Below the pieces are notes generated by a model that saw nothing but the letters and a program-made list of their open reading frames with translations, had not been told where the DNA came from and made no database searches. This document shows, piece after piece, positions 16,577 to 25,042 of a stretch of DNA of 57,176 bases. The position numbers and the translations under genes are program-made. Position 1 is the stretch's first letter. Each line of letters begins with the position of its first letter. This DNA comes from Nocardia brasiliensis NBRC 14402 (GTDB lineage Bacteria; Actinomycetota; Actinomycetes; Mycobacteriales; Mycobacteriaceae). The DNA lies in NCBI RefSeq assembly GCF_000308475.2, contig NZ_BAFT02000064.1, positions 1-57,176 on the forward strand, given 5' to 3'.

Positions 16577-17018
16577 GGATCTGAACAAGTACACCGCTCG
16601 CTTGCGCACGGACCTGATCGCGGCCGCCGCCCTCGGCGACGAGAAAACCCAGGCCACCGCGGCGGCGTTGGCCGCGGCGACGGAGAGCTCGGCGCGGCTG
16701 GTGTTGCTTGCCGCGCTGTCCGACCTGGCCGCCGAGATCAGCACCGAACTGGGCGATCGCAGCGTGCACCTGTCCTTCGACGGCACCGACGCCAAGGTCG
16801 ACCTGCGCAAGACGTCATCCGCCGACGAGCATCCGAGCTTCGAGGAGATGACCGGCGATATCAGCCGCGTCACGCTGCGCCTCGTCGAACAGATGAAGTC
16901 GCGCGCCGAGGAAGCCGCCGCGCAGAGCGGCCAGTCGCTCAATTCGTGGCTGTCCAGCGCGGTTTCCGGCGCGCTGCGCGACCAGATGCGCGGCTACGGC
17001 CCCAAGCGCGACTCCTGA
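16575..17018 (+). CDS. Ribbon-helix-helix (HicB/Arc-type C-terminus) DNA-binding protein
   Basis: A 147-residue protein. The N-terminal half is alanine-rich and helical (RLRTDLIAAAALGDEKTQAT through LAALSDLAAEI). The C-terminus, RVTLRLVEQMKSRAEEAAAQ then SGQSLNSWLSSAVSGALRDQ, is the beta strand plus two helices of a ribbon-helix-helix domain, like that closing HicB antitoxins. No HicA toxin or other small partner lies next to it, so it may be a stand-alone regulator. It diverges from dapA and carries repeated heptamers over its start. Confidence 0.8.
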   Translation: MDLNKYTARLRTDLIAAAALGDEKTQATAAALAAATESSARLVLLAALSDLAAEISTELGDRSVHLSFDGTDAKVDLRKTSSADEHPSFEEMTGDISRVTLRLVEQMKSRAEEAAAQSGQSLNSWLSSAVSGALRDQMRGYGPKRDS

Positions 17019-17027
17019 GCCTGTGCG

Positions 17028-18227
17028 CTAGAGCAGCGGCGCGAGATTGCCTCGATCGCCGATGACCACCTTGTCCAGCTCGAGCCAGTCGGCCATCTCG
17101 CGCAACGCCTCGGTGAGCGCGAACGCGGTCGCCGGGGTGTCGTGGCCGGGCTCGGCGAAGGCGGCCGGGACGGACAACCGCCCGGCCGCGCGTTCGGCGC
17201 GCAAGTCGACCCGGCCGACCAGCTCACCGTTCAACAGGAACGGGAAAACGTAATAGCCGTGTACCCGTTTGGGTTCCGGAGTGTAGATCTCGATCCGATA
17301 GTGGAAATCGAAGAGCCGCTCGGTGCGCGGGCGGAAGAAGATCAGCGGATCGAACGGGCACAGCAGCGCCGACCCTTCGATCCGGCGCGGCATCGGGGTG
17401 CCGGCCCGCAGGTAGCCGGGCTTGTCCCAGCCCTCCACCGCGACCTCGGCCAGCTCGCCCGCGTCGATCAGGTCGGCGATGGCCGGCTCGGTCTGCTTGC
17501 GGTGCAACCGGTAGTAGTCGCGGAGGTCGGTCTCGGTGCCGATGCCGTGTGCGATGGCCGCGCGCAGTACCAGTTCCCGGATCGCGTCTTCCTCGGCGAC
17601 GTTGCGCGCCAGCACATCCGGCGGGATCACCCGCTCGGTCAGGTCGTAGTGCCGGGCGAAGGCGACGCGCTTGCCCACCGAGAGCTCCCCCGCCGCGAAC
17701 AACTGCTCGCAGATCATCTTGGTGTCGCTGAGGTTCCACCAGGAGCCTTTGGCGCGAGGCTTGTCGAGTTCGAGGTGCCGCTCGACCTCGCCCGCCGTAC
17801 ACGCGCCGACCTCGCGGATCACGTCCAGGATGTCGCGCCCGAGCGTGGGGTTGCGGTCGACCACCTTGCGCACGCCCGCCCAGCGGCCGCGCGCGAATTG
17901 CGCCATCCGCCAGCGCATCAGCGGCCAGTCCTCGACCGGGATCAGCGCCGCCTCGTGCGCCCAGTACTCCACCAGACGCCGCGGGCGGCGCGCGCTGTCG
18001 CGCCAGGCCGCCTCGTCGAGCAGCGACCGGTCATAGGCGCCGATCCGGCTGAACACCGGCGCATAGTGCGCGCGCACCACCGCCGACACCGAATCCAGTT
18101 GCAGCACTTGCGTTTTGTCCAGCACCCCGAGCACCGCGCGGCGGGTGGCCCGGGCCGGCTTGCGCGCCGCGAACCCCTGCGCACCCAGCGCGATCCGCCG
18201 AGCCGCTCCCGCACTGATCTTCCGCAT
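17028..18227 (-). CDS. YcaQ/AlkX-type winged-helix DNA glycosylase
   Basis: A 399-residue protein of the HTH_42 family, whose members unhook interstrand crosslinks and bulky alkyl adducts. The catalytic loop region is LQLDSVSAVVRAHYAPVFSR (the QxD motif) near residue 35-55, and LVEYWAHEAALIP follows at about residue 85. The remainder forms tandem winged helices, with SALLCPFDPLIFFRPRTERL and KRVHGYYVFPFLLNGELVGR near the C-terminus. It ends close to the ribbon-helix-helix gene, tail to tail. Family assignment is firm, substrate not. Confidence 0.88.
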   Translation of the reverse strand: MRKISAGAARRIALGAQGFAARKPARATRRAVLGVLDKTQVLQLDSVSAVVRAHYAPVFSRIGAYDRSLLDEAAWRDSARRPRRLVEYWAHEAALIPVEDWPLMRWRMAQFARGRWAGVRKVVDRNPTLGRDILDVIREVGACTAGEVERHLELDKPRAKGSWWNLSDTKMICEQLFAAGELSVGKRVAFARHYDLTERVIPPDVLARNVAEEDAIRELVLRAAIAHGIGTETDLRDYYRLHRKQTEPAIADLIDAGELAEVAVEGWDKPGYLRAGTPMPRRIEGSALLCPFDPLIFFRPRTERLFDFHYRIEIYTPEPKRVHGYYVFPFLLNGELVGRVDLRAERAAGRLSVPAAFAEPGHDTPATAFALTEALREMADWLELDKVVIGDRGNLAPLL

Positions 18228-18286
18228 ACCCGAACAATGCCATGCCCCACCGACAACTTCGCCAGGGCCGGATCGGTCTCGAGGTC

Positions 18287-19306
18287 CTAGGTGGAGACCT
18301 TGATGCTGCCCGCGGCGTCGATCTCGGTGCGGCGGTCCTGTTCGGGGGCGTTGGCGAGGATGGTGGCGAGGATGCGGCGGCCCATCGGCAGCACGCGCAC
18401 CGTGACCGACCCCGCGTTGGCGGCGTCCAATTCCTTTGTCGCGGCTTCGATCACCTGCTGGCGGACCCAGCGCGGCACCCCGGCGAAACCGCCGTCGTCG
18501 AGCAGCACCACCTCGACCCCGCGCGAACGCGCGCCGCGCGCGGCACTGCTGAGCTCGTCGGTGACCAGTTGCGGAGCGCGCAGTCCGTCGCGCAGTTCGG
18601 CTTCCAGCAGCCGGCACTGTTCTCGTTCGGCGGCGGTGAGTTCGACGCCGTCGGCGATGCGCTCCAGGATCGGCCGGGCGACCTTGTCGAGCCGGGCCAG
18701 CTGGCGGTCGCGTTCACCGTTCTCTGCGGCCATCGTCGCCTCGGCGGCGGCGCGCATCGTCGATTCCTCGCGCAGCAGCCGCAGCGAGCGCTGAGTGGGC
18801 CGCATGATCAGCGCGAACAGCGACACCCCCGCCACCGTCGAGATGGGCACGATCGCCCCGGCGATCACCCCGCCGCGCACCCCGTTGAGCACGCCGACGG
18901 TCGCGATCACGACCGCGACACCGCCGACCCCCAGCCAGGCCGCGCCGAGCCTGCCGCGCAACACCAGCACCGCCAGCACGTAGGACGACGCGAACGCCGT
19001 CCACACCTGCTTGGACCAGTTCTGCTCCACCTCGAACGAGGTGAGCAAGGTCGCCAGCGGACCGGAGGCCGCCACGAACGCGGTCGCCGGCCACGGCAGC
19101 GGATCCACCGGAATCACCAGCACCAGCACGCCCGCCGCGGCCAGCAGCGCCAGCGCCGCGGCCGCCGGAATCAGCGGCGACTCACTGAAATTGCGCACCA
19201 TGTACAGCACGATGGTCGCCTGCAGGATCAGCAGGAACAGGCCCGCCGCCGGATCCCGCAGCCCGAGCAGATCGCGCAGGCCGAATTCGGCGTCGGTGTC
19301 AGCCAT
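18287..19306 (-). CDS. Membrane sensor-like protein with degenerate kinase-type C-terminus
   Basis: A 339-residue protein. Residues 15-180 form about six membrane segments (LFLLILQATIVLYMV, ALALLAAAGVLVLVI and others). A coiled region with REESTMRAAAEATMAAENGE follows, then a soluble part QCRLLEAELRDGLRAPQLVT and RGVEVVLLDDGGFAGVPRWV. That soluble part resembles the tail of actinobacterial sensor kinases but has no phosphoacceptor His box and no N- or G-box. It is the third gene of an operon: its start overlaps the kinase gene by eight bases. It may modulate that kinase. Confidence 0.72.
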   Translation of the reverse strand: MADTDAEFGLRDLLGLRDPAAGLFLLILQATIVLYMVRNFSESPLIPAAAALALLAAAGVLVLVIPVDPLPWPATAFVAASGPLATLLTSFEVEQNWSKQVWTAFASSYVLAVLVLRGRLGAAWLGVGGVAVVIATVGVLNGVRGGVIAGAIVPISTVAGVSLFALIMRPTQRSLRLLREESTMRAAAEATMAAENGERDRQLARLDKVARPILERIADGVELTAAEREQCRLLEAELRDGLRAPQLVTDELSSAARGARSRGVEVVLLDDGGFAGVPRWVRQQVIEAATKELDAANAGSVTVRVLPMGRRILATILANAPEQDRRTEIDAAGSIKVST

Positions 19307-20588
19307 CGCTACCCCACACCAGGGTCACCGTGGTGCCTTCACCCGGTTGCGATTCCACGAAGCCCGCGCCACCGGCGAGCTGGCGCATCCGGCCCAGGAT
19401 GCTCACCGAGATGCCGAGCCGGTCGGCCGGCACCTGGCTCATGTCGAAACCCGCTCCGTCGTCCCGGAATACGACCCGGATACCGCCCGCGCTGATGGTC
19501 ACCGTCACCGTGCGCTGCACCTCGCGACCCGGCACGGTGGCGTGCCGCAGGCTGTTGCGCACCGCCTCGGTGAGCGCGGCGGCGATGGTGCCCGCGGCAT
19601 CCACCGGGAGTCGCAGATCGTCGAAGCCGGACCAGCGCCGCGCGGTGAAGCGGATGCCCGCGTTCACCTCGTGCACGGCCGAGCGCAGGAATCCGGTGGC
19701 CGACTGCGCGTCCAGCCGATTCGGTTCCACCTCGCCGACCCGGCATTCGTCGAGCTGTTCGAGCGTCTGCTCGGCCTGCCTGCGCAGCACCGGCGAATCG
19801 GTGCCCGCGCGGGACGCGTCGAGCAGTGTGGACAACACGGCATCGTGGATCAGCGCGGCGAAGCGGGCCCGTTCCCGATCGCGCGCCGCGGCGCCGGCCA
19901 CGGCGGCCGCGCGCCTGCTCTCGATCTCCGACTCCCGATCCACCCGGTCGGCCGCCGCCTTGGCGTAGATCGCGCACCACAGGAACAGCGCGCACAATCC
20001 TGCCGCGCGAACGAAGTCACCCGCCCACACCAGCGGCGTCGTGTGCGGCACCACCAGCCCGTTCGACAGCGACGCCACCGCGGAACCGACCACCAGATAG
20101 GCGACCGCGGGCAGTGGCCGCCAGGCGAGCACGGCCGCGAGCACGCCGAGCGCGAGCACCCGGTACAACCACACCGAACTCACGTCCGGCGCGGGATGCG
20201 GATACGAGAGCGGAATCACCACGAGCGCCGCGAGGAAGCTCACCGCGGCCGCACCGGCGACCAGCTGAATCAGCTGTCTGCTCAGGCTGATCGACACCAC
20301 GGCGAGCACCGGGAACAGCCCGAAGGCGAGCACCATCGTGACGATCGTCCAGCCGGCATCGAGAAACCGGCTCTGCCCGGCGATCTCCGGCAGCTCCACC
20401 ACCGCGACGATCACGCCGGCGATGCCGATGGCCAAGCCGAAGCGCCGCAGGATCCGGTCGGACGCGCCCTCGTACGCACTCTGTTTGGACGCCGCCACGA
20501 TGCCACGGCGCCAACGGCTCGGGCCGGAACGGCCGAGCGAGACAGAGCGGGAGTTCGTCGAGGTGTCCAGCATGCTGGACACCGTCAT
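19299..20588 (-). CDS. Sensor histidine kinase with HATPase domain
   Basis: A 429-residue membrane kinase. About eight hydrophobic segments lie between residues 50 and 225. The cytoplasmic part has ARDRERARFAALIHDAVLST, where the His in LIHDAV is the candidate phosphoacceptor in the HisKA_3-like manner, then ATPase elements AALTEAVRNSLRHATV (N box) and IRVVFRDDGAGFDMSQVPAD (G1). The ATG chosen overlaps the regulator stop as ATGA, fixing the start. It works with the regulator encoded just upstream; the signal is unknown. Confidence 0.88.
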   Translation of the reverse strand: MTVSSMLDTSTNSRSVSLGRSGPSRWRRGIVAASKQSAYEGASDRILRRFGLAIGIAGVIVAVVELPEIAGQSRFLDAGWTIVTMVLAFGLFPVLAVVSISLSRQLIQLVAGAAAVSFLAALVVIPLSYPHPAPDVSSVWLYRVLALGVLAAVLAWRPLPAVAYLVVGSAVASLSNGLVVPHTTPLVWAGDFVRAAGLCALFLWCAIYAKAAADRVDRESEIESRRAAAVAGAAARDRERARFAALIHDAVLSTLLDASRAGTDSPVLRRQAEQTLEQLDECRVGEVEPNRLDAQSATGFLRSAVHEVNAGIRFTARRWSGFDDLRLPVDAAGTIAAALTEAVRNSLRHATVPGREVQRTVTVTISAGGIRVVFRDDGAGFDMSQVPADRLGISVSILGRMRQLAGGAGFVESQPGEGTTVTLVWGSDG

Positions 20589-21298
20589 GTGCGCGAGTTC
20601 CGCTCGGGCACCGGTAGCCACCCGTCCTCCACCGCCCGCTTGTACAGGTCGGTCTTGGTCGGCGCCGGACGTCCCGCGTCGGCGTACTTCTGCCGAATGC
20701 GACCGAGGTAGTCGTTGACCGTCTGCTCGGACAGCCCGGTCAGCCGCGCGACGCGGGAGGCTTTCTCACCCGACGCGTAGAGCGTGAGCACCTCTTGTTG
20801 TCGCGGGCTCAGTCGCAGATCGGACAATTGCGGGTCACCGTCGATGGCGGCGGCCCAGTCGGTGGTCACCACCTGTTCGCCCGAGGCCGCGCGGCGCACG
20901 GCCGCGACCACGGTCTGCACGTCCTCGGACTTGCGCACCACGCCCAGCACGCCGGCCCGGGCCGCGGAACGCACCAGGAACGCGTTGTCGGCGCCGGTGA
21001 AGATCAGCACCTCGATCCCGAGGCGGTCGCGCAGGGTGCGCACGTTGTCCTCGGGGTTCGACCCGTCGGCCAGTCGTAGGTCGAGCATGACCAGGTCGAG
21101 TTGCGGCAAGTTCTGCGCGGCGGCCAGCAGTTCCGGCACCGTACCGGCGGTCAGCACCAAATCGAGATCGGGTTCCGGCGCCAGCATGGCGGCCAGCCCG
21201 ATCGCGACTGATTCGTGGTCTTCGACCACTCCGATCCGGCGCGACACGTTTTCGCCCCCTTCGGCCAACGTCACCTGAAATTCTCCATTCCCGAGCAA
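20585..21298 (-). CDS. LuxR/NarL-family response regulator
   Basis: A 237-residue regulator. The receiver has the acidic pocket GVVEDHESVA, the phosphoacceptor Asp in DLVMLDLRLADG, and a Lys in VVRKSED. The C-terminal HTH is SPRQQEVLTLYASGEKASRV followed by GLSEQTVNDYLGRIRQKY. About 20 residues precede the receiver, so starting at a later GTG (VTLAEG or VSRRIG) is possible. First gene of a three-gene signalling operon, coupled to the kinase by an ATGA overlap. Confidence 0.9.
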   Translation of the reverse strand: MLGNGEFQVTLAEGGENVSRRIGVVEDHESVAIGLAAMLAPEPDLDLVLTAGTVPELLAAAQNLPQLDLVMLDLRLADGSNPEDNVRTLRDRLGIEVLIFTGADNAFLVRSAARAGVLGVVRKSEDVQTVVAAVRRAASGEQVVTTDWAAAIDGDPQLSDLRLSPRQQEVLTLYASGEKASRVARLTGLSEQTVNDYLGRIRQKYADAGRPAPTKTDLYKRAVEDGWLPVPERNSRT

Positions 21299-21442
21299 AC
21301 TCGTTCACATCCCCACCGCGACAACGTTCTGTCAGTATGCAGGTCCCGCGCTCGGAATGGTCAGACACTAGAAATCGGGGCCGCATTCGCGTCGGCTACC
21401 GGCAGGTATTGTCACCGCTGGCTACTTCGGAGAAAAAATCTG

Positions 21443-21898
21443 TCATACGTCCATAAGCTGGGCGGCAATGGTCGCACCCAGTTCCCAGCAGCGCTGGAGG
21501 TCGTCCTTTCCCGGTGCCCCAGAGACGATTACGGGCGCGGCAGCAAGCGTCCAGCCGAGTCCGGTGGTGATACTCGTCACGCCGCGTTCGGCGCCTTCGG
21601 TGCCCTCGTTGCCGTGCAGATAGAAACCGAACGGCCTGCCCCCCGTGGAATCCAGGCACGGATAATAGAACGTATCGAAGGCGTGTTTCAGTGCGCCCGA
21701 CATATATCCGAGGTTCGCCGGACTACCGAGCAGATAGCCGTCCGCCGCGAGCACGTCCGAGGCGGTCACCCCCAATGCGGCCCGGCGCACCACCTCGACC
21801 CCTGCGATCTCGGGGTCGGTCGCGCCCGACACCACCGCCTCGAACATCGCCTGCATGTGCGGGGACGGCGTGTGATGAACGATCAGCAACTGCGGCAC
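21443..21898 (-). CDS. Flavodoxin-fold NAD(P)H/FMN protein
   Basis: A 151-residue protein of the FMN-reductase/flavodoxin type. It begins MPQLLIVHHTPSPHMQAMFE, where the TPSPHM loop is the phosphate-binding site for FMN, continues with ADGYLLGSPANLGYMSGALK, and has GRPFGFYLHGNEGTEGAERG. The same gene lies by dapB in mycobacteria (I recall Rv2771c). Its substrate or redox partner is not known. It is probably cotranscribed with the membrane protein and dapB upstream. Confidence 0.87.
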   Translation of the reverse strand: MPQLLIVHHTPSPHMQAMFEAVVSGATDPEIAGVEVVRRAALGVTASDVLAADGYLLGSPANLGYMSGALKHAFDTFYYPCLDSTGGRPFGFYLHGNEGTEGAERGVTSITTGLGWTLAAAPVIVSGAPGKDDLQRCWELGATIAAQLMDV

Positions 21899-21907
21899 CC
21901 GACGAGC

Positions 21908-22417
21908 CTATGCCCGCTGTTCGCGTTCGAGTCGCTCCAGCGCGACGGCGCGGCGCATGGTGTCGCGGGCCCGCCCGCGGTCCCCCGCGTAGTCGTAGGC
22001 GCGGGCCAGCCGGTACGACACGCGCCAATTGTCGGGATCGGCTTCCCATTCCGCTTTGACCTGGTTGAACAGCTCGTCGGCGGCGGCGCGTTCGATCCGG
22101 CCGGAGGGGCGGCGCGGCAACTCGCTGATATCGAGTTCCCGGCCTTCGTCGTGCATGCGGCGAGCCAGGTGCTGATGGGCCAGCGCGGCCCGCACGGTCG
22201 CGGTGACGATCCAGACGCCGACCAGCGGCAGGATCAGCACGCCGACGCCGATGAGGATCGCGGCGATCTCACCGGAGGCGATGAGGCTGAACGCGATTCG
22301 GCCGAGCAGCACGAAGTAGAAGACGAGGACGACGACCAGGACCGCGAGAAACGCGACGACCTTGACCACGTCGCGGTTCTGCTTGTCGCCGTCGGCGGCC
22401 GCGGCGTTCACCGGCAT
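21908..22417 (-). CDS. Membrane protein with C-terminal TPR-like segment
   Basis: A 169-residue protein with two membrane helices (VVAFLAVLVVVLVFYFVLL and IGVGVLILPLVGVWIVTATV). The cytosolic tail ends in AEWEADPDNWRVSYRLARAY and YAGDRGRARDTMRRAVALER, a single TPR-like helical pair. The same small membrane protein sits between the flavodoxin gene and dapB in mycobacteria. No function is established. It lies 26 bases downstream of dapB and 10 bases upstream of the flavodoxin gene, so the three likely form one transcript. Confidence 0.82.
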   Translation of the reverse strand: MPVNAAAADGDKQNRDVVKVVAFLAVLVVVLVFYFVLLGRIAFSLIASGEIAAILIGVGVLILPLVGVWIVTATVRAALAHQHLARRMHDEGRELDISELPRRPSGRIERAAADELFNQVKAEWEADPDNWRVSYRLARAYDYAGDRGRARDTMRRAVALERLEREQRA

Positions 22418-22442
22418 ACCCCGGTACCGCGCACGTTCGTGT

Positions 22443-23192
22443 TCACAGGTCGAGGAAGGGGTCGAGGCCGACGGTCAGTCCGGGACGGCCGGCGATCTCC
22501 CGGACCCCGAGCAGCACGCCCGGGGCGAAGGACGAGCGGTCGATGGAGTCGTGCCGGATGGTGAGGGTCTCGCCCTGGGTGCCGAACAGCACCTCCTGGT
22601 GGGCGACCAGTCCGGCGAGGCGTACCGAATGCACCCGCACGCCGTCGACGTCGGCGCCGCGCGCACCGTCGAGTTCGGTGCTGGTGGCGTCGGGACTGCG
22701 ACCGACGCCCGCCTTGTCCCGGGCCGCGGCGATCAACCCGGCCGTGCGGTAGGCGGTGCCGGAGGGCGCGTCGGCTTTGTTCGGGTGATGCAACTCGATG
22801 ACCTCGACGGATTCGAAGAACCGTGCGGCCTGTTCGGCGAAGCGCATGGACAGCACGGCGCCGATGGCGAAGTTCGGGGCGATGAGCACGCCGGTCTCGG
22901 GCCGGTCGGCGAGCCAGCCGCGCACCTCGTCGAGGCGGGCCGCGTCGAAGCCGGTGGTGCCGACCACCGCGTGGATGCCGTTGCGCACCAGGAACTTCAG
23001 ATTGTCCATCACCACGTCGGGGTGCGTGAAGTCGACGACCACCTGCGTGTTCGCCGCGGTGAAGGTGTCGAGCGCGTCGTCTTTGTCGACGGCCGCGACC
23101 AGCTCCAGGTCGTCGGCCGCTGCCACGGCCGCACAGATGGCCTGTCCGACTTTGCCGCGCGCTCCCAGCACTCCGACCCGAATGGTCACCAC
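22443..23192 (-). CDS. dapB: 4-hydroxy-tetrahydrodipicolinate reductase
   Basis: A 249-residue enzyme, the second dedicated step of lysine/diaminopimelate synthesis. The dinucleotide site is IRVGVLGARGKVGQAICAAV. Then come VVVDFTHPDVVMDN, GTTGFDAARL, APNFAIGAV, and the catalytic block IELHHPNKADAPSGTAYRTA with the His-His pair and Lys. Length is as expected for actinobacteria. It heads a small group with the membrane and flavodoxin genes. A 10-bp palindrome TATGCGCATA lies in the divergent promoter region upstream, of unknown meaning. Confidence 0.97.
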   Translation of the reverse strand: MVTIRVGVLGARGKVGQAICAAVAAADDLELVAAVDKDDALDTFTAANTQVVVDFTHPDVVMDNLKFLVRNGIHAVVGTTGFDAARLDEVRGWLADRPETGVLIAPNFAIGAVLSMRFAEQAARFFESVEVIELHHPNKADAPSGTAYRTAGLIAAARDKAGVGRSPDATSTELDGARGADVDGVRVHSVRLAGLVAHQEVLFGTQGETLTIRHDSIDRSSFAPGVLLGVREIAGRPGLTVGLDPFLDL

Positions 23193-23322
23193 ATCTCCTC
23201 AGTCCTCGTCGTCGGTGTCAGCCTATCGACCTGGTCGCCGCGCCGGTCCGCGGACCTCTGTGATTTACATTGCTATATGCGCATAATTGCGCCTGTCCGT
23301 TTTCTGCCCTACGGTCACCAGG

Positions 23323-24144
23323 GTGACTTCGATCCAGGCCCGGGCAGCAGCATTTCTCGACGCACACGACAGCCGGAAGACGACTGCCGGACAACATGAT
23401 TGGCATTACTACGCGGGTGGCGCGGGCGATCCGGTATTGCTGCTCACGGGCGGCGCCGGGATCGGGATCGGCTGGCTGGATGTGGCGCACGCGCTGACGT
23501 CGCGCTGCCGGACGATCGCGCCCGACTATCCGTCGAGTATCACCTCGTGCGCCGAGCTGGTCGACGGTTTGGTGGCGGTGCTCGACGCGGAGGGCATCGA
23601 GCGGGCGCATGTGGTGGGACAGTCCGCGGGTGGCATGTTCGCGGAGCTGCTGTCGCGCCGGGTTCCGGCGCGCGTCCGGTCGCTGACGTTGTCGAGCACG
23701 GGTTTGTACGGCCCCGAGGATGTGGACCGGCTGCGGGGGCGGATCGAGGTCACGTTGGCGACGCCGTGGCCGGAGACCCGCGAGGCGATCCGGACCGCGT
23801 TGCGCGCCACCTGGAAGGATTCCGACGAGGCCGAGTTCTGGATCGATCAGGTGCTGCGCGCGTCCGATGTGCACGGCAGTGTCGGCTCCGCGAATTCGTA
23901 TGGGCTGCTCCTGGAACTCGCCGAGCAGGTCGACGATCTCCTGCGCGGCCCTGCCTGGTCGGGGCCGACGCTGATCTTCCGCGCGGACGACGATCCGCTG
24001 ATCACCCCCACCCACACCGATCGCCTCCGCGAACTACATCCGGGAGCCGAGTACCGCACGTTCGCCGAGGGCGGCCACTCCCTGGCGATCAGCCGCACCG
24101 CCGACTACATCGCCCTGGTGACCGAGTTCCTCAGCCGCACTTGA
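23323..24144 (+). CDS. Alpha/beta hydrolase
   Basis: A hydrolase of 273 residues from the GTG used here; a TTG 12 codons upstream is also open. It has DPVLLLTGGAGIGIGWLDVA in the oxyanion region, the nucleophile elbow in RAHVVGQSAGGMFAELLSRR (G-Q-S-A-G), an Asp in LIFRADDDPLITPTHT and the catalytic His in FAEGGHSLAISR. The usual HG is replaced by TGG, which occurs in some family members. Substrate unknown. Divergent from dapB, and convergent with the vapBC-like pair, whose toxin stop starts at the very next base. Confidence 0.85.
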   Translation: MTSIQARAAAFLDAHDSRKTTAGQHDWHYYAGGAGDPVLLLTGGAGIGIGWLDVAHALTSRCRTIAPDYPSSITSCAELVDGLVAVLDAEGIERAHVVGQSAGGMFAELLSRRVPARVRSLTLSSTGLYGPEDVDRLRGRIEVTLATPWPETREAIRTALRATWKDSDEAEFWIDQVLRASDVHGSVGSANSYGLLLELAEQVDDLLRGPAWSGPTLIFRADDDPLITPTHTDRLRELHPGAEYRTFAEGGHSLAISRTADYIALVTEFLSRT

Positions 24145-24570
24145 TTATTCATTCCACGGGCAGACCAGCGGAACTCCGGTCGGCTCGAAATGCTTCACAT
24201 TACGAGTGACAACCGCGAAGCCGTGCGACTCCGCGGTTGCCGCGATCAACACATCCGCCGACTCGACAGACGTCCCACTCTGCTCGAGCCTGGCCGCCAG
24301 GCGTCCCCAGGCTTGGGCGACAACCGCATCGACCGGCAAGATGCGCCGCCCGAAGCGGGTGAGCAACGACTCCGTCAACCACTCCACCAGCCGCTGCCGC
24401 TTGGGCGAATCCGGCAGCTTCTCGATGCCCTTCCGAATCTCCCCCAGGGTGATGACGCTGAGGTGGAGCCGGTCCTCATCCGCTGTGTGCAACCAACGAA
24501 TGAGGCCCGGATCCGGTTGCGGCTTCATCCATTCCGACACGGCACAGGTGTCGAGAACGTAGTTCTTCAC
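24145..24570 (-). CDS. vapC: VapC-type PIN-domain toxin (ribonuclease)
   Basis: A 141-residue PIN domain of the FitB-like subgroup. It starts MKNYVLDTCAVSEWMKPQPD with the first catalytic Asp, has LSVITLGEIRKGIEKLPDSP with the conserved Glu, and SVESADVLIAATAESHGFAV with the third acidic residue, followed by VTRNVKHF. PIN toxins cleave RNA, often tRNA or rRNA. The start overlaps the antitoxin stop as ATGA, the normal order of antitoxin first. Target unknown. Confidence 0.92.
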   Translation of the reverse strand: MKNYVLDTCAVSEWMKPQPDPGLIRWLHTADEDRLHLSVITLGEIRKGIEKLPDSPKRQRLVEWLTESLLTRFGRRILPVDAVVAQAWGRLAARLEQSGTSVESADVLIAATAESHGFAVVTRNVKHFEPTGVPLVCPWNE

Positions 24571-24842
24571 AGGTCGATGTCGCGCAGTTCCGACCGGATA
24601 CGTTCGATCTCTAGACCGGAATCACGCAGCGGCGAATCGGCGAAGAACTCCGCGAGACTGCCCTTCCGGCTTGTCTTCTGGTCCCATTCGTCGATGGGCA
24701 CCACCACCGCGACTTCACGTCCGTGCTTGCTGATCACTTGCGGCCCCTCCCGCTCTACGGTGTCGATCAACTCGGACAGTCGAGCCTTCGCGTCGGCGAG
24801 CGGCCACACGATATCCGGGCGCTGCGGCCGCTTCCGAGTCAT
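24567..24842 (-). CDS. Phd/YefM-type antitoxin
   Basis: A 91-residue protein with the Phd/YefM fold: IVWPLADAKARLSELIDTVE then GPQVISKHGREVAVVVPIDE, and a C-terminal tail rich in acidic residues (ERIRSELRDIDL) that would wrap the PIN toxin. It is the first gene of the pair and is expected to repress its own promoter together with the toxin. The 200 bases upstream, to the alcohol dehydrogenase gene, hold no other gene I can support. Confidence 0.9.
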   Translation of the reverse strand: MTRKRPQRPDIVWPLADAKARLSELIDTVEREGPQVISKHGREVAVVVPIDEWDQKTSRKGSLAEFFADSPLRDSGLEIERIRSELRDIDL

Positions 24843-25042
24843 CCGGTCCCCGTTTCGACTATTTTGACTACTCTGGTCACTGCAACGCTACGCGCCGCCC
24901 CCGCCCGGTGCCAGACATATCGGCTGCCATCTTCTGCCACACCCCACAGCGTCTTGGCGCGCGCCGACGCGCGGCCGCCCTGTCCGGCTGGCCCCACGCC
25001 GAATCCGCGCGCTCACGCCACCACTTCGCCGACCGGCTGGGT

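Noticed and set aside
23276..23285. Palindrome TATGCGCATA between dapB and the hydrolase gene
   Set aside because: Only ten bases, single copy and no nearby regulator; too weak to call an operator.
24843..25042. Possible gene between the antitoxin and the alcohol dehydrogenase
   Set aside because: Frames are shadows with no motif; likely only promoter and 3' sequence.
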